Shown here piece by piece: positions 21,045 to 31,576 of a stretch of 31,576 bases of DNA (the stretch's first letter is position 1; every line of letters begins with the position of its first letter). The notes under the pieces were generated by a model, which saw nothing but the letters and a program-made list of their open reading frames with translations, was not told the DNA's origin and ran no database searches. The stretch covers positions 3,956 to 35,531 of the forward strand of contig UZAE01012461.1 in NCBI GenBank assembly GCA_900617975.1, in the 5' to 3' direction. Source of the stretch: Rodentolepis nana (Eukaryota; Platyhelminthes; Cestoda; Cyclophyllidea; Hymenolepididae). The translations under genes and the position numbers were made by a program.

Positions 21045-22860
21045 GAAACGCCATAAAGTTATTTTGACTGCACTCATTTGTGGCAGTTTTGATAACGATT
21101 GAGATTGATTGGTCAACTTCATGAAAAAAATACATTAAACTTAAAAATAAAATCGAAAAAGTAACCATACAATAGCAATTTGAGCAAAAAATAATTGCGT
21201 ATACCAAGTCATTAAACTATGTTCGAAAAAAATATATTTATAAAATAAGAATGGCTTTGGCAATAAATAGGAGGTCTTTTGTTGATCAGATGGGCGAAAA
21301 ATGAATGGAATGGACGCAAAATTCATTAAACCTGTTTCTAATTTGGAAGTGTGTGCAAATATTTTTCTTGACTATTTTTGACCTGCTAATTTCGTGCAAG
21401 TTTGGTGAAACGTTAAAATAGAAAACTAGTAAAATAAACTTTTATGTTTCAATGTATGGATCTCTTTTGCTCTTTATTTCGATCGTGTAAATGTATTTGA
21501 TAAATGCATTTGACTGAATAGTTTGATTTGTTGGAATGAGGCGCCATTAATTAAATCCTAGCTTAAAGGGAAAAAAAATTATATCAACTTGAATATCGCT
21601 TTGGTTTTTCTTTGATTTTTCCGGTAAAGAAATAAAATAATGTAAGCTGCGAGAACAACCATCATCCGTAATGAAGCAACCATTAAACAGAGATAATATG
21701 ACATGAAAATTGAACTTGATTCATGAATCAAAATCGAAATATGCCACTTTGGCAGAAAAAGCAACAAGTGACTTTCTAGTTAACGTTTTAATTCCGATGC
21801 GTTAATTTGCCACATTCTTCTCTAATGAGCCGAGGAATTCGAAATTCAAGCAAATTCCGAAAGCAACAAGATTCAGTTTTTCCAAAGTCATACAAGAATT
21901 AGTGAAATATTTTGATGGGAAGTTAAGTACTAACATACGAGTCTTCTAAGTGCAACAATTTGTAAATCAGCGCGTCCATTTGCTGCAAACTATTTCAGCT
22001 TTCAAAACCAGCCACTTGTGAAGCTCTTTCACAGATCATTTTATAGTAGAACTATTTCTACTCTAGAAAATAGTCTGATACGCTGCCTCTTCTCTGCGAT
22101 TCTGTTAAGAGCGGGGACTCATAATCTGAGTATTTTAGAGAAAATAAGGATAAGTTTGTGATTGCAATTATTATTGCTCGAATCCCAATCATTAGTTTTG
22201 CTTTTGATGAGAAATTAAGATAGTCTTAAGGAAAATTTGAAAAGTAACAAGAAATTTGGAAATGATTACTAATTGTCAATTCGGATGCAACACTTTTTTT
22301 CAAATAGTTTAGGTTTCTTTGAAAAACTGCAATTAATATAATTAGGCACAACATTTCCTATCCTTTTTAATATTCATCTCCAAAATCCTTTCAGTATAAT
22401 GCGATTAAGCTTATTTGAAGTATTTCAATTAATATTGCCTACGGTTTTACTTCGACATAAATTGTGTGGCCTTACTTGCAGGTCGAAGCAAGCATTTTTC
22501 AAGTTAAAATATTTTCGAATCATTAATTGGCTCCGTCATATTCGTGAATGCAAAGATGGCTGTAACTTTTATTGTAAATCAAGTTAAACGATTAGATGAA
22601 ACGTTCCCCTCTCCCCCATGTTTTTTGCTCGGACAAATCAAAATTGAATACCATCGTTAAAGCTAACTGGGCCAACTAATTGGCCCCTGAAAAGGTTGAA
22701 CCTCATTAACGCTGATGTAATTTTTACAAATATTTGAAAAAAATTAAGCGATACTATTTCCATTATATTCATCATGTGCTAGAAAATTAGGCTATGGACT
22801 TTGGAAGTTGAGCAAGTGAAATTTATTTCTGGAAAATTCCAGACTGTGAGACAGATCATA
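21045..22860. other. Gene-free AT-rich stretch
   Basis: No supported gene or element. The open frames at 21141-21326, 21579-21767 and 22399-22587 have no promoter, splice or homology support that I can see. Confidence 0.5.
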
Positions 22861-22867
22861 TGAAATT

Positions 22868-23318
22868 CCTTACTTGATGTAAATGAAAACCTTTGTAAAA
22901 AGAGAATTCGAGACTTTAAGGTACAACTAACTTAAAGCTCAAACGAAGGAGAAGCAGTGGGAAGTGACACTCTCCGACATAGCCGGCTGGTCAATAATCG
23001 AAGCTGTAAATGAGTATGAACTTCATATCTGCCATGATTGCCTGACAAAGCACCTTCAGAAAATAGGTATATATACTCGACCAACATGCTCTTCATGTGA
23101 CCTAGGGGAGGAAACGGAGGTAACCCACATGATTTGGTATTCAACCCCTAAAGAAAACGTCAGAACTCGAAGATACTGGGAGGCTAGAAGTCAACTAATG
23201 AACTACTGCTAAACGTCCAGAATTCAAAATATATGTTCCCTTATCTATTATAAAAGCCGAATTCAACTCTAAGAGCTAATGATATATATCATAAAGCCTA
23301 CTCTTTGAAATAAAAAAT
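22868..23318 (+). pseudogene. LINE copy B: decayed RNase-H-tail 3' fragment
   Basis: This is a 5'-truncated copy of the LINE family at the right edge. It aligns from about RREFHTSRYNELKA of the intact copy: here REFETLRYN, TAA (22928-22930), LKAQTKEKQW. It continues through SDIAGWSIIEAV, CHDCLTKHL and IYTRPTCSSCDLGEE to RYWEARSQLMNYC and a stop at 23210-23212. The finger Cys pair is kept (TCSSC), and TH.I is followed by Trp where the intact copy has the last Cys region. A second in-frame stop lies at 22880-22882. The 3' part ends AATGATATATATCATAAAGCCT and a short A-rich tail near 23318. It is clearly inactive. Confidence 0.88.
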
Positions 23319-23319
23319 C

Positions 23320-25800
23320 TTGACTGAAGTTTGTAGTTGAAAGTTTTTTTTTCAAGTTAATCGTAAAAATTAGGCTTATTGCCTTTGTCAATCTCAATTC
23401 ATTGATTCGGAGATAGGAAACTAAACAGATCTTTCAATCATCTTAATAGCAGTCCTGTCACACACAGTTTTATGCTAGTTTTATTAATAAAATTAAACGT
23501 TAGTCTTATTTTCAAAATTTTCACGAGGAGTTGGGTTTAATGCTCATTGCAATATGAATACTAATATATTTTATTTGCTTATACATTATCGATTGTATAA
23601 GCCAATCCAAAAATCAATTCCAGTCACTATTTAATCGTTTGATTATAGGACATAATAAATAAATTCATTTAAAACGATTTAAAGTAAGACTTTATTAGCA
23701 TGCTTCCGGTTAGTAAACCTAATGTTACTCCACAATCTCATTTAAAATTATACAAATTTTTAGGCTAAATGAAGTATTCATTAAATGTTAATTCATGTAT
23801 TAGAAATGAATATTTCATTTAGGATCGCGGTTTTCCAATGAACATGCTATTGGAACAAGCGAAAAATAAAATAGGCAACTTGCTCACTCCCAAACATCTC
23901 AAAATTCCATCGATTTTTGTTTAAACCTGAAGGAACAACATTCCTGCAGTGAAATAACATCATTTGCTATTTTCTAATTGGTTTGGATTTAGACTACTAT
24001 TATTAAATTCGTAATCAAAACAAAAGATAATCCTTTTGTTCTGAGTACTTTGCGTGTATATGAGCACGCATCAATCCAAAGCGCAAGTGCCTTTTAAAAT
24101 TCGAAGTTATTCAATTAAAAAGAGTGAAATCCCAAATAATTTGCTATTAAAATTATAATGGCCTTAATTGTTTCTACTTAATTTTCTTGCAAGTTCAGCG
24201 TAAAAAAAGCTGAAAAAGTTCAGACAACCTACTTAGTCAAATTAGTAATATTCGAATTAATTTTTTTCATTCTATCAAACTTACAAGATTTATTGCACTG
24301 ATTTATTTTGCCAAGATGCATTTGTTTTGGCTAAAAATAGCCCATATTAAAGCAAATCAGCTGCAGTTCTTACATAATTTTCTAAAAAAATGTGCACTCT
24401 TAAAAGAATACAAATAGCAATCTTTTGTATAAAAAAATGCCTATTTTAAATAATTAATTTGAAATGGACTATATTACTTAAATGCAAGGCCTTTAGAATT
24501 TAATTTACTTCAAATACATTTATTTAAATTTAACATAATAACACTAAATGTCACAAAACTTTTGGTTTGCGCAAATAGGAAAAATAATTTCATTTGGTGT
24601 GCATTCTATTAATACAGAACACCCAACAAAATTATAATTAAATTGTTCTTAAAGAACTCTTCTACAGTATTGGTCTATACTAATATGGGCAGAGTGTCTA
24701 ATTGAAATTCATAGTGATAATTGAATTTAATTTTATTAAGATGCGTTTTTTTCTAATTTGATCCACTTTGACAATATTGAGCTCATATTTCTTTGTGTAA
24801 AAAGCTTATTTTCAAAACTCGAACATTAGGATAAGGTTAACTAAGACGAAAAAGAAAATTTTCTTAAATACTTCATTAACACCATCTCAAGTGCATTTAA
24901 TTGCTATATCTATTAAGCATACGAAAAAGAGTAATATTAACATATTATTTCTATTTTTGTCTTGTTCAATGCGGTATTTATAGGTAGACGTTCAATTTAT
25001 TAGGTGAAAATCATTCGAAATTTCAGCTTTTCCAGCCAAAGCTGAAATTAAACTGACACTCAATAGTTAGATACATCTCATTATGTTAACAAATCGTAAA
25101 TGATTAAGTGAACTGTTGTAGATTGAACCAAAAGATTAATTTTTCTTCTCATCTCTGAAGCAAATCTTTTGGATTTCCAAATCCAATGATCAAACCACTT
25201 TGCTATGAACTTGAAATATCACACAACCACTAATTTGTTATAAGTACTATTTTTTAAATCTAACCATATTGCATATGCAAAATATTAGCCTACAATTAAA
25301 GTGTACTCTATATTCCGGGAAGCCTAATAATTGAAACGATTTTCAAAGTAATCACTACCGAAATGACATCATACCAAGTCTTTCATATGATTTACTAACA
25401 ACTCGAGATTGAACCTTCCGAATAACGAAATATTTTAAAATTCAAATTAAAAACTGTGCTCAAATTCACGTCTAAATCTAATGAAATCCAAAACTTAATC
25501 GGTGATTATACCTCTATGCTCAGAATTTAGTGAATTCTAATTCCAGTGCCGATGTTTCATCGTGACTCTGATGAACTCATTGTGGATACTGCGGTGATGT
25601 TTTCGACCATTACTATTGGATTATGCCTGCGTGAAAACGAATCGATGTATGATAAAAAAATATATTTCTCTCTATCACTAATTTCCGTTAAATTTAATGC
25701 TTAAATTCAAGTTGTTAGTGCTCGGTTTTAAAAGGGTTTAGTTGGGCAGAGCAGAGTCAGGAGTTGCATTTCTCAAATTTCACTCAACATTTGAGGTTTC
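23320..25800. other. Gene-free AT-rich stretch
   Basis: No supported gene or known element. A small hairpin (TTCAGCTTTTCC, loop, AAAGCTGAAA) is visible near 25022-25048, without context. Confidence 0.5.
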
Positions 25801-25804
25801 ATTG

Positions 25805-26460
25805 TGCAATTTTAATTATAACTGAATCACAAATGACTTTTTACTTACTGACTGCATAAAGCGGCTTATTTGAAAATTCAAATATGTAGTCAAATAAATT
25901 ACCCACTAGATCAAGTCGATTTTATTGCTAAACCTACATGTGAATAAATAAATTAATATAATTTAAATGAGCTTAATCAAAAACCAGTACTATTTTAACA
26001 CTGTCATGTCAAATGCAGTTAGGCAGAAACAAGCCAACAAGTTAGTGTTATAAAGCCGATCAATGAAAGACAAATACATAATTCCATAGTTCACAAAGCG
26101 TCCATCTAATTAAATTGGAGTTTTTGAATACGTTAAAAAGAATACAGTAAATCGTGGACATCAATACTGTTGTTCGACAGACAAACTGTTCAAATAAACA
26201 ATAATCAGTAAGTTATAAAAAATTTTGACTGTAAGCCAATGCATTTTAATTCTTCTATTTTTAAATTTTGGTAGCAATGTTAAAGACTAAGTTTATTTTC
26301 AACTTAATTCACTACTACTTAAAATTAATAAGTAGCATAAACAATAGTGCAATACGTCGGTTAAAATATTGTACAGAATTACGGAATTGGGACATCAACA
26401 GTTTTTATTCATGAACCGCGAAGTTTCAATCAAAGAAATGCTTCCAATTTAGTGCATATT
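25805..26460 (+). repeat. Direct duplication, left copy
   Basis: This is collinear with 27570-28500. Anchor matches are GACTGCATAAA (25850) with GACTGCATTAAA (27612), TTCATAGTCCACAAAG (27828) with TCCATAGTTCACAAAGC (26082), TTAAATGGAGTTTTTGAAT with TTAAATTGGAGTTTTTGAAT, and ACTACTTAAAATTAATAAG (26312) with TCTACTTAAAATTAAGAAG (28352). No coding frame is conserved between the copies. Confidence 0.7.
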
Positions 26461-26927
26461 GGCGTTTCATTTTTACAGATTTATAACAGTACATTGATAT
26501 ATTAAAATACGCGATTTCTATTAAAGAAATGCTGATTTCATGGATGTAAATTCTATGGATTTTGTCCTCCAGAATTGGTTCTTATTCAAAAAAATATCTA
26601 TTTTCATTTAGGTAGGTTTGCTTAATTCAGAAAGAATATTTTGTTTGATAATGTAGATAAAAAGACAATTTAAATTGTGTGAAAATTTTAATATCTCATT
26701 TTTAATCGGTTTGATTGGAGTCATGGTGGAATATTCGCATATTGCAGTTTGGCAAAACATAATGCACAAATGAATTAACGACTTTAATGCAAATATAAAT
26801 TCCTGTTAGTAATTAGCTTCATAATCTAATTTCCAATTTAAAAATCAGCACATGTTTTGCTAATTACCTTAATAAAAATCAAATATATATCTGTACTTAT
26901 AGATTAACAGTAATAAGCAAATTAAAA

Positions 26928-27234
26928 CATGAAAAGCAAAACCTTTCATAGTGAATGCCAAAAAAATGAAATCATTATCTGGGCCTAATGCCATTATAAT
27001 GTCTCTATGATATTTGCAAAATCAATTTCGTTTCTTTGTAAATATTCTGAAGCGGGACGATTTCTAAGTTAAGCAGTGACATCAAATCATCCCTTTTTTG
27101 ATTGGCCAATATGAGTTGTCCGGTGCGAGAGATTTGATTGGAAGAGTGCACAACATAAACATGATTTTCATGCATTGAAAGTTAAACCTTTCATATTGAG
27201 AACCAAACAAAGTAGAATCAATATCTGTGTCAAA
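26928..27234 (+). repeat. Pair of short direct repeats
   Basis: 26928-26985 and 27173-27234 share AAACCTTTCATA.TGA, then CCAAA, then a GAATCA..ATCTG block. It could be part of the same local duplication history as the larger pair around it. Confidence 0.5.
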
Positions 27235-27289
27235 ATTCAGTTTGCATGATCGTCAAAAATAAAATACATGATAAATAGAGAAAGACCAA

Positions 27290-27560
27290 CTTGAAGCAAT
27301 GTTCCGTTTGCATCCAATCATCGGAGAATCTGCGCGAAATCCAGGTAGATGAAAGTGTTCAATGCTTAGAAAATGGGACCAAAAGCCAAGGAAACCATGC
27401 TGACGCTTTACAACAAAATCTGGGTTACCAGTCTCTAACCCAACCAATCAAAAGCTGCCATAGTAATATCAGTAATAAAAAAGGCAAACACCCTGGCAAT
27501 TTTGACAACTATAGACATATCTCCCTCACACGCATTCTGGTTCGTCAGGGCGAATCACAG
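27290..27560 (+). pseudogene. LINE reverse-transcriptase fragment
   Basis: One frame reads MGPKAKETMLTLYNKIW, VTSL, a stop, PNQSKAAIVISVIKK. After a frameshift in the A run near 27475 it continues KKGKHPGNFDNYRHISLT. This is the start of a non-LTR RT domain: the usual form is P.LKKGKDP..F.NYRPISLT, here with Pro changed to His. KSRxMKVFNA upstream fits the KSPG-D region that precedes it. Stops and the frameshift show it is dead. It may belong to the same LINE family as the RNase H fragments, but the two regions do not overlap, so this cannot be shown here. Confidence 0.82.
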
Positions 27561-27569
27561 TCTGCAGAT

Positions 27570-28500
27570 TCTTCCAATTAGAACTGAATTAAATATGAGT
27601 ATGCATTTATTGACTGCATTAAACAGCTCATTAACAAATTCAAAAATGTCGCAAAATGAATCGCTAAATTAAACAGGTGGATGATATTGCAAAATCAATA
27701 CATGAATTAGTGAAAGTATCAACATATTTTAAATTACCGTAAATAAAAACGAGTACTTTCATAGCAAATGTAGTTAAGCAGTTGTAAGTCAATATGTTAA
27801 TGCTAAAATAAAGGTCTACGTCCAAATTTTCATAGTCCACAAAGTTTTTCCCATATTTAAATGGAGTTTTTGAATGCTCTTGGTAGAATGTGGTTTCATT
27901 ACTGTTGTTCTAAATAACAAACTGAAGATTTCATTTGTTTGAAATAAATAGCGGTTTATGAAGCATGCTTAGATTTGCTAGCTCAAGACCTTCAATTAAA
28001 GTTGCATTTGATAAAATTATACAGTGGTAAGCAATTAATCTTTTAAAAATAGTCAATTTTCAATTAGACATTTATCAATCTAATCGTAAAGGCTTGAATA
28101 CGAAGGATTTGACTAAACTATATGGCTGGAGGAAGAGATTGAAAATGCAAAGCATTTCAAGGCATGATCGTGGTCAATGCTAAAAATGAAGAACACCCAG
28201 AAGCGTTGGAGTGACAAAGGTAATGATTTACAACAGTTCGATCAGCAAATAGTAGACAAATTGCCAACCAGAATAATTGTTGCCTAATTCAATCACTATC
28301 AGCAATTTAAAACAAACATTTTAACGAGAAAATTTAGTTACAACTCACTCCATTTCTACTTAAAATTAAGAAGCAGCATGACCGACTATATAATACGAAG
28401 ATTAAATCTTATTAAAGAATCTTAACGTATACCACTTTAACAGTTTATATCCATGAAAATTATAGTTTCAGTGAAGGAAGTGCATTCAGTCCCAAGTTGA
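27570..28500 (+). repeat. Direct duplication, right copy
   Basis: This is the partner of 25805-26460. It is about 270 bp longer, with extra sequence around 28030-28290 that has no counterpart in the left copy. It begins directly after the LINE RT fragment. Confidence 0.7.
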
Positions 28501-29880
28501 AACGAGTTTTCATATAGATGGCCGTTTGCTTCCCGCGTTAATTATTTAACCACCAAAAAAATAGAGAACACGATAAATTAGCATTAGCAAACCTAGTTAG
28601 TCAAGTAATATTCATTTTAATGCAATAAATTTCGCATAAGTTGAAATATCCTTCTTTTGAAAGAGAGGAAAAAAATAATTGAATTTTTTTTCTTAATAAA
28701 ATCATTGGACCCAAATTGAAAATTAAATTTCCTTTTATATTTTCATCTTTATCATCAAATTATGAAATGCAGCGAATTCAACTCTATGAAAAATGTCATA
28801 AGTTTGGAATGATACCATATATAGACTCAGCAAAACGATAGAATAAAAAGGCAATTGAATTCAAATGTGGTTGTTTTGTAAATAGTCGCACGTTCGCCAG
28901 TTGCAGATTTTCTGTTTCACCACGAAAGAGGCTGCATGTCACCTTATTTAATCTTTGGTACAGAGATAATCACTCAGGCTACTGTTTGGAGAAATAATTG
29001 GAGTTTCAGCTGAAATGATTGTTTTCTATTAGAAATGGTATTTTTATTCAAAAAGTTTAAATGAAAGAATAATTAAAATTTGTTTGCGCCAATGTTTCAG
29101 TTAACAGTATTAAAGTACAAGGCAATTTCCTTGTGATTGACTATTGCATAAAGCCCAAATAAATAACATTATTAAATTCGATACATTCATCTACAAATTA
29201 AGTCCTGACTCATTCGATTAACTCAGAATTTTGGATATGGCATGGTTTTGGGAATAAATGTAAATGCATTCATAATATTGGCAGGTGGCAATTAACATAT
29301 CAGAAATTAAGTAGATCGTATTATATTTATTAAATAAAAATTTTAAATAACAATAACATTGACAATCATTCATTTACGTTGGTGCATCAATGGGTTTCAA
29401 CTATTTTTAATAAAATTCCACAAAGACAGCAATTAGCTTTACTTAGTGACATCACTGCTTTCCATTGATTTGATATCACAAGAATTCCCAACACTTTTAA
29501 TTAATTAATCACCAATAACACGCGTTCTCCGTGAGGTGTAACTTAACTTTTATCGACTGCCATGCGGGCGGATATTTCGCACAACTCAGCCAAAACATAC
29601 CTGTCTAGGCACTGAAGCTTCACTTACAAGTCTTCATTAAAGTATTGTAATGGCATTGAATATATCAACTGAATTGGTCATAAATATTGTTCTTAATCTG
29701 CTTTATTTTCTTAATCATATTTGGCATTGGCTCAGTTTTGGTTATTTTTTTAAGCAAATTAAAACTTGATTTTACGCTTATTTATTAATTTATCATTGAA
29801 AAAACAACAACTCACTTCGTTATTTTACTTCAAGTTATTGTTGTTGATGATAAGTGGTACTTGAGATTATGTTAATAAAT
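28501..29880. other. Gene-free AT-rich stretch
   Basis: No supported gene. A possible very diverged third trace of the 25.8-kb repeat lies near 29139-29200 (GCATAAAGCC, then AAATAAAT), too weak to call. Confidence 0.4.
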
Positions 29881-30521
29881 TCAATTAGTGAAAAAGGATA
29901 GATAAAAAATGTGAATACACAACCAATTCCAATTAAAGCCTCCTTGGAATGAGGGAATTCGATTTTCCCCAACTGGACATGCTCCAGAATTGACGCAACA
30001 CCTAATGAGTAAACTGACCATTAGGTTATTTTGAGAAATGGGCCAACGGTGTATATTGATTTGGCGGAGCATTTCGACACTTTTAGGTTTTCGTAGTTGA
30101 TATAAAAGGTGGAAACTGGGTGTTGAAATACCAGGTAATCTTTCTCATTGGCATTCCTAAAAGTAAAATATATCTTTAGACAATGTAATATTATCACAGC
30201 GCATTAATGCATTGTTTATGAAAAAAATTTTGCCTTTTCTTGTCCAATCAATAGTTACACCACGCCCGAATAAACAGTATGAAACGTCAAAGATGTGACA
30301 GAGACTTCATTAGATCGATGATACACGCGTGTGTAATTCAAATCATTGTGCTTCTTGCCAACCGTAAGTTCATTTTCAATGCGTCTTTTGTAATTTCACA
30401 AATTGAATTTCACAAACAGTGTAATTTTCCTCAATGCACTATATTTTACACCCGATTCGGAGGCCACAAGTATTTGTTTATGCCAAAAACAGAGGAAATT
30501 TTTGTTTTTGTTCAGGTTGAT
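29881..30521 (-). pseudogene. G3: third copy of the secreted family, interrupted by a LINE
   Basis: Exons on the minus strand: exon 4 30521-30452, behind a canonical acceptor (TTTTTCCCTTTAG), reads INLNKNKNFLCFWHK against IYLEKGRRLLCEWSG in G1, and ends in phase 1 like G1. Exon 5 (about 30380-30195) reads LNYTRVYHRSNEVSV, TSLTFHT, then after a frame change GVTIDWTRKGK, against LDYTHEIYQDSDEEITTL and GVTIDWTKNGM in G1. A further exon from 30156 (acceptor TTTTACTTTTAG) reads EKDYLVFQHPVSTFYIN to TVGPFLKIT and a TAA at 30021. The same frame then continues with SVYSLGVASILEHVQLGK. The exon-5 acceptor AG is lost. Exons 1-3 should lie beyond the LINE whose 3' end is at about 30555. Dead or nearly so. 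Confidence 0.65.
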
Positions 30522-30554
30522 CTAAAGGGAAAAACTTTTGATCCGATTTAAACG

Positions 30555-31576
30555 AAATATTTATTTATTTCAAATGGCAGGCTTTATGATATTTATCACT
30601 AGCCCTTAATCTTTGACTTCAGCTTCCCCCAGAGAGGAGGGGTACATTTATAGCAGTTAATTAATAGCAGTTCATTAGCTGTCTTCTGGCTTCCCAGTAT
30701 CTTTGGCTTTCTGTCCTTGTCTTTAGAGCTGGACACCGAATCAGGTGGGTCTTCTCCATTTCCTCATGTAGGTTACATAGAGGACATGTGGGTTGAGTGT
30801 ATACTCCCAGTCTGTGAAGGTGTTTTGCCAAGCAATCGTGTCCGGTACGTAGTCTAAACTCAGCAACGGCTTCGATTCTTGGCCAGTCGGGTATGTCGGA
30901 GAGTGCCACTGTCCACTGTTTCTCCTTTCTTCGAGCTTTGAGTTCGTTGTACCTTGAGGTATGGAATTCTCTTCTGATTAAGGCCTTCATTGTGTGGAAA
31001 GACATCGGTCGGTCCATGCATTGCAAAATTGTTGTCCCCTTCTTAGCAAGTGTGTCAGCAATCTCATTGCCTTTAATGCCACAGTGACCAGGAATCCATT
31101 GCAGGACCACTGTTTTGTTTTTCTCTCTCAGCAGCTCATAGAGTTTTCTACATTCCTTTATCTCAGCTGTTTTGGGTGTCTCTCTGTTTCCAATAGAGTT
31201 TATTGCTGACTGTGAGTCCGAAAGTATCACCGCTTTGGTGAATTTCGTATCCAGGCAACATAATTGGCGTAGTGCTATCCTAATGGCCTCTATTTCTCCT
31301 TCAAAAGCGGATCTATTATGTCCCGCTGCTGCGTAGAAAGAGAAGAGTTCAGAATAGACACCTGCACCAACGTTTGCTTGGTTTTCTGTGTATGACCCAT
31401 CAGTGAAGACTTGGAGCCATTGATCTGCAGGATAGTTGACATTGATTGTCTCAAGGGCCAGTGAGCGCATTTGCTCTGGAGGAGTGTTTGATTTCCTGAA
31501 GAAGTCGAGCAGTTGGGTGCGACACACTACATCAATGTCTGCTAATGGGTTCATGGGGAGAGAGAGGCTTTTTGGT
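30555..31576 (-). mobile_element. LINE copy A: 3' end of a non-LTR retrotransposon, runs off the window
   Basis: This is the youngest of three copies. The 3' untranslated part (30660 down to about 30555) ends CCTGCCATTTGAAATAAATAAA. Nothing in the visible part shows decay, while copies B (22.9 kb) and C (11.8 kb) have stops. The tail is shared over roughly 80 nt with the SINE-like elements at 3.2 and 18.6 kb. It sits just upstream of exon 4 of G3, that is, within intron 3, in the same orientation as the gene. Confidence 0.85.
30661..31575 (-). CDS. C-terminal part of LINE ORF2: RNase H domain and CCHC finger
   Basis: The frame is open to the window edge (codons for PKSLSLP precede the Met at 31554), so the true start is upstream and this is only the C-terminal end of a polyprotein that should also hold endonuclease and RT. 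Numbering from that Met, the RNase H acidic residues are Asp52 (TDGS), Glu87 (GEIEAI), Asp113 (SDSQSA) and Asp167 (GNEIAD), with His157 in GHCG; all four acids are present. A C-terminal finger follows, Cys257, Cys260, His270, Cys274 (C-x2-C-x9-H-x3-C), then QRYWEARRQLMNCY and the stop. RNase H removes the RNA strand during reverse transcription; the finger is thought to bind nucleic acid. No stop or shift is seen, so the part in view could be functional. Confidence 0.9.
   Translation of the reverse strand, partial: PKSLSLPMNPLADIDVVCRTQLLDFFRKSNTPPEQMRSLALETINVNYPADQWLQVFTDGSYTENQANVGAGVYSELFSFYAAAGHNRSAFEGEIEAIRIALRQLCCLDTKFTKAVILSDSQSAINSIGNRETPKTAEIKECRKLYELLREKNKTVVLQWIPGHCGIKGNEIADTLAKKGTTILQCMDRPMSFHTMKALIRREFHTSRYNELKARRKEKQWTVALSDIPDWPRIEAVAEFRLRTGHDCLAKHLHRLGVYTQPTCPLCNLHEEMEKTHLIRCPALKTRTESQRYWEARRQLMNCY

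Noticed and set aside
30279..30551. 90-codon plus-strand open frame with some resemblance to G1 exons 2-3 (NFPQC, KG)
   Set aside because: The minus strand carries the exon-4 and exon-5 homologues of G3 with a canonical acceptor, so the plus frame is an antisense shadow.
1..31576. CRISPR arrays, tRNA or rRNA genes, bacterial-type operons or phage elements
   Set aside because: No regularly spaced repeats, no cloverleaf-type boxes, no operon-like frames; the window is eukaryotic.

Overview
The window is AT-rich, gene-poor nuclear DNA from an animal, most likely an arthropod. The evidence is the introns with GT..AG borders (several of 72-75 nt), TATA-box promoters, and 3' fragments of a LINE whose RNase H plus CCHC-finger tail is of a type I associate with arthropods. 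I cannot name the species. There are no operons, no CRISPR, and no tRNA or rRNA that I can see. Long open frames are nearly absent because the real coding sequence is in short exons.

Layout. 1-4.0 kb: mostly featureless, with one SINE-like retroposon (3197-3507) and a diffuse repeat (2690-2960). 4.0-15.1 kb: a degenerate cluster of one multi-exon secreted-protein family. Copy G1 runs on the minus strand from a TATA box at 8415-8422 through five exons (8380-7103), with candidate 3' exons down to about 5263. Copy G2 (about 12970-12220, minus) is a relic. Two inverted arms (about 8850-11740 and 12957-14875) are copies of the 3' half of the same unit, and a third copy (4980-6070) lies in the orientation of the second arm. 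The simplest reading is a tandem array in which one segment was flipped in place. 15.1-20.6 kb: no genes, one complete SINE-like copy with an 11-bp target-site duplication (18560-18881) and an AT-repeat palindrome. 20.6-21.05 kb: one compact intact gene for a 71-residue secreted Gly/Pro-rich peptide. 21-30 kb: LINE relics (22868-23318; 27290-27560) and a direct duplication (25.8-26.5 kb against 27.6-28.5 kb). 30.0-30.52 kb: a third copy of the secreted family (G3, minus), whose intron 3 is interrupted by the youngest LINE copy, running from about 30555 off the right edge with an open RNase H frame.

Two things stand out. The first is the secreted family itself: signal peptide, CUB-like strand motif, several N-glycosylation sequons, mostly phase-1 exons, and matching exons in several copies. 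I do not recognise it. The second is the pairing of the SINE-like element with the LINE through a shared 3' tail of roughly 80 nt, which suggests that this LINE's machinery moves the short element. All alignments were made by eye; identities are not computed.
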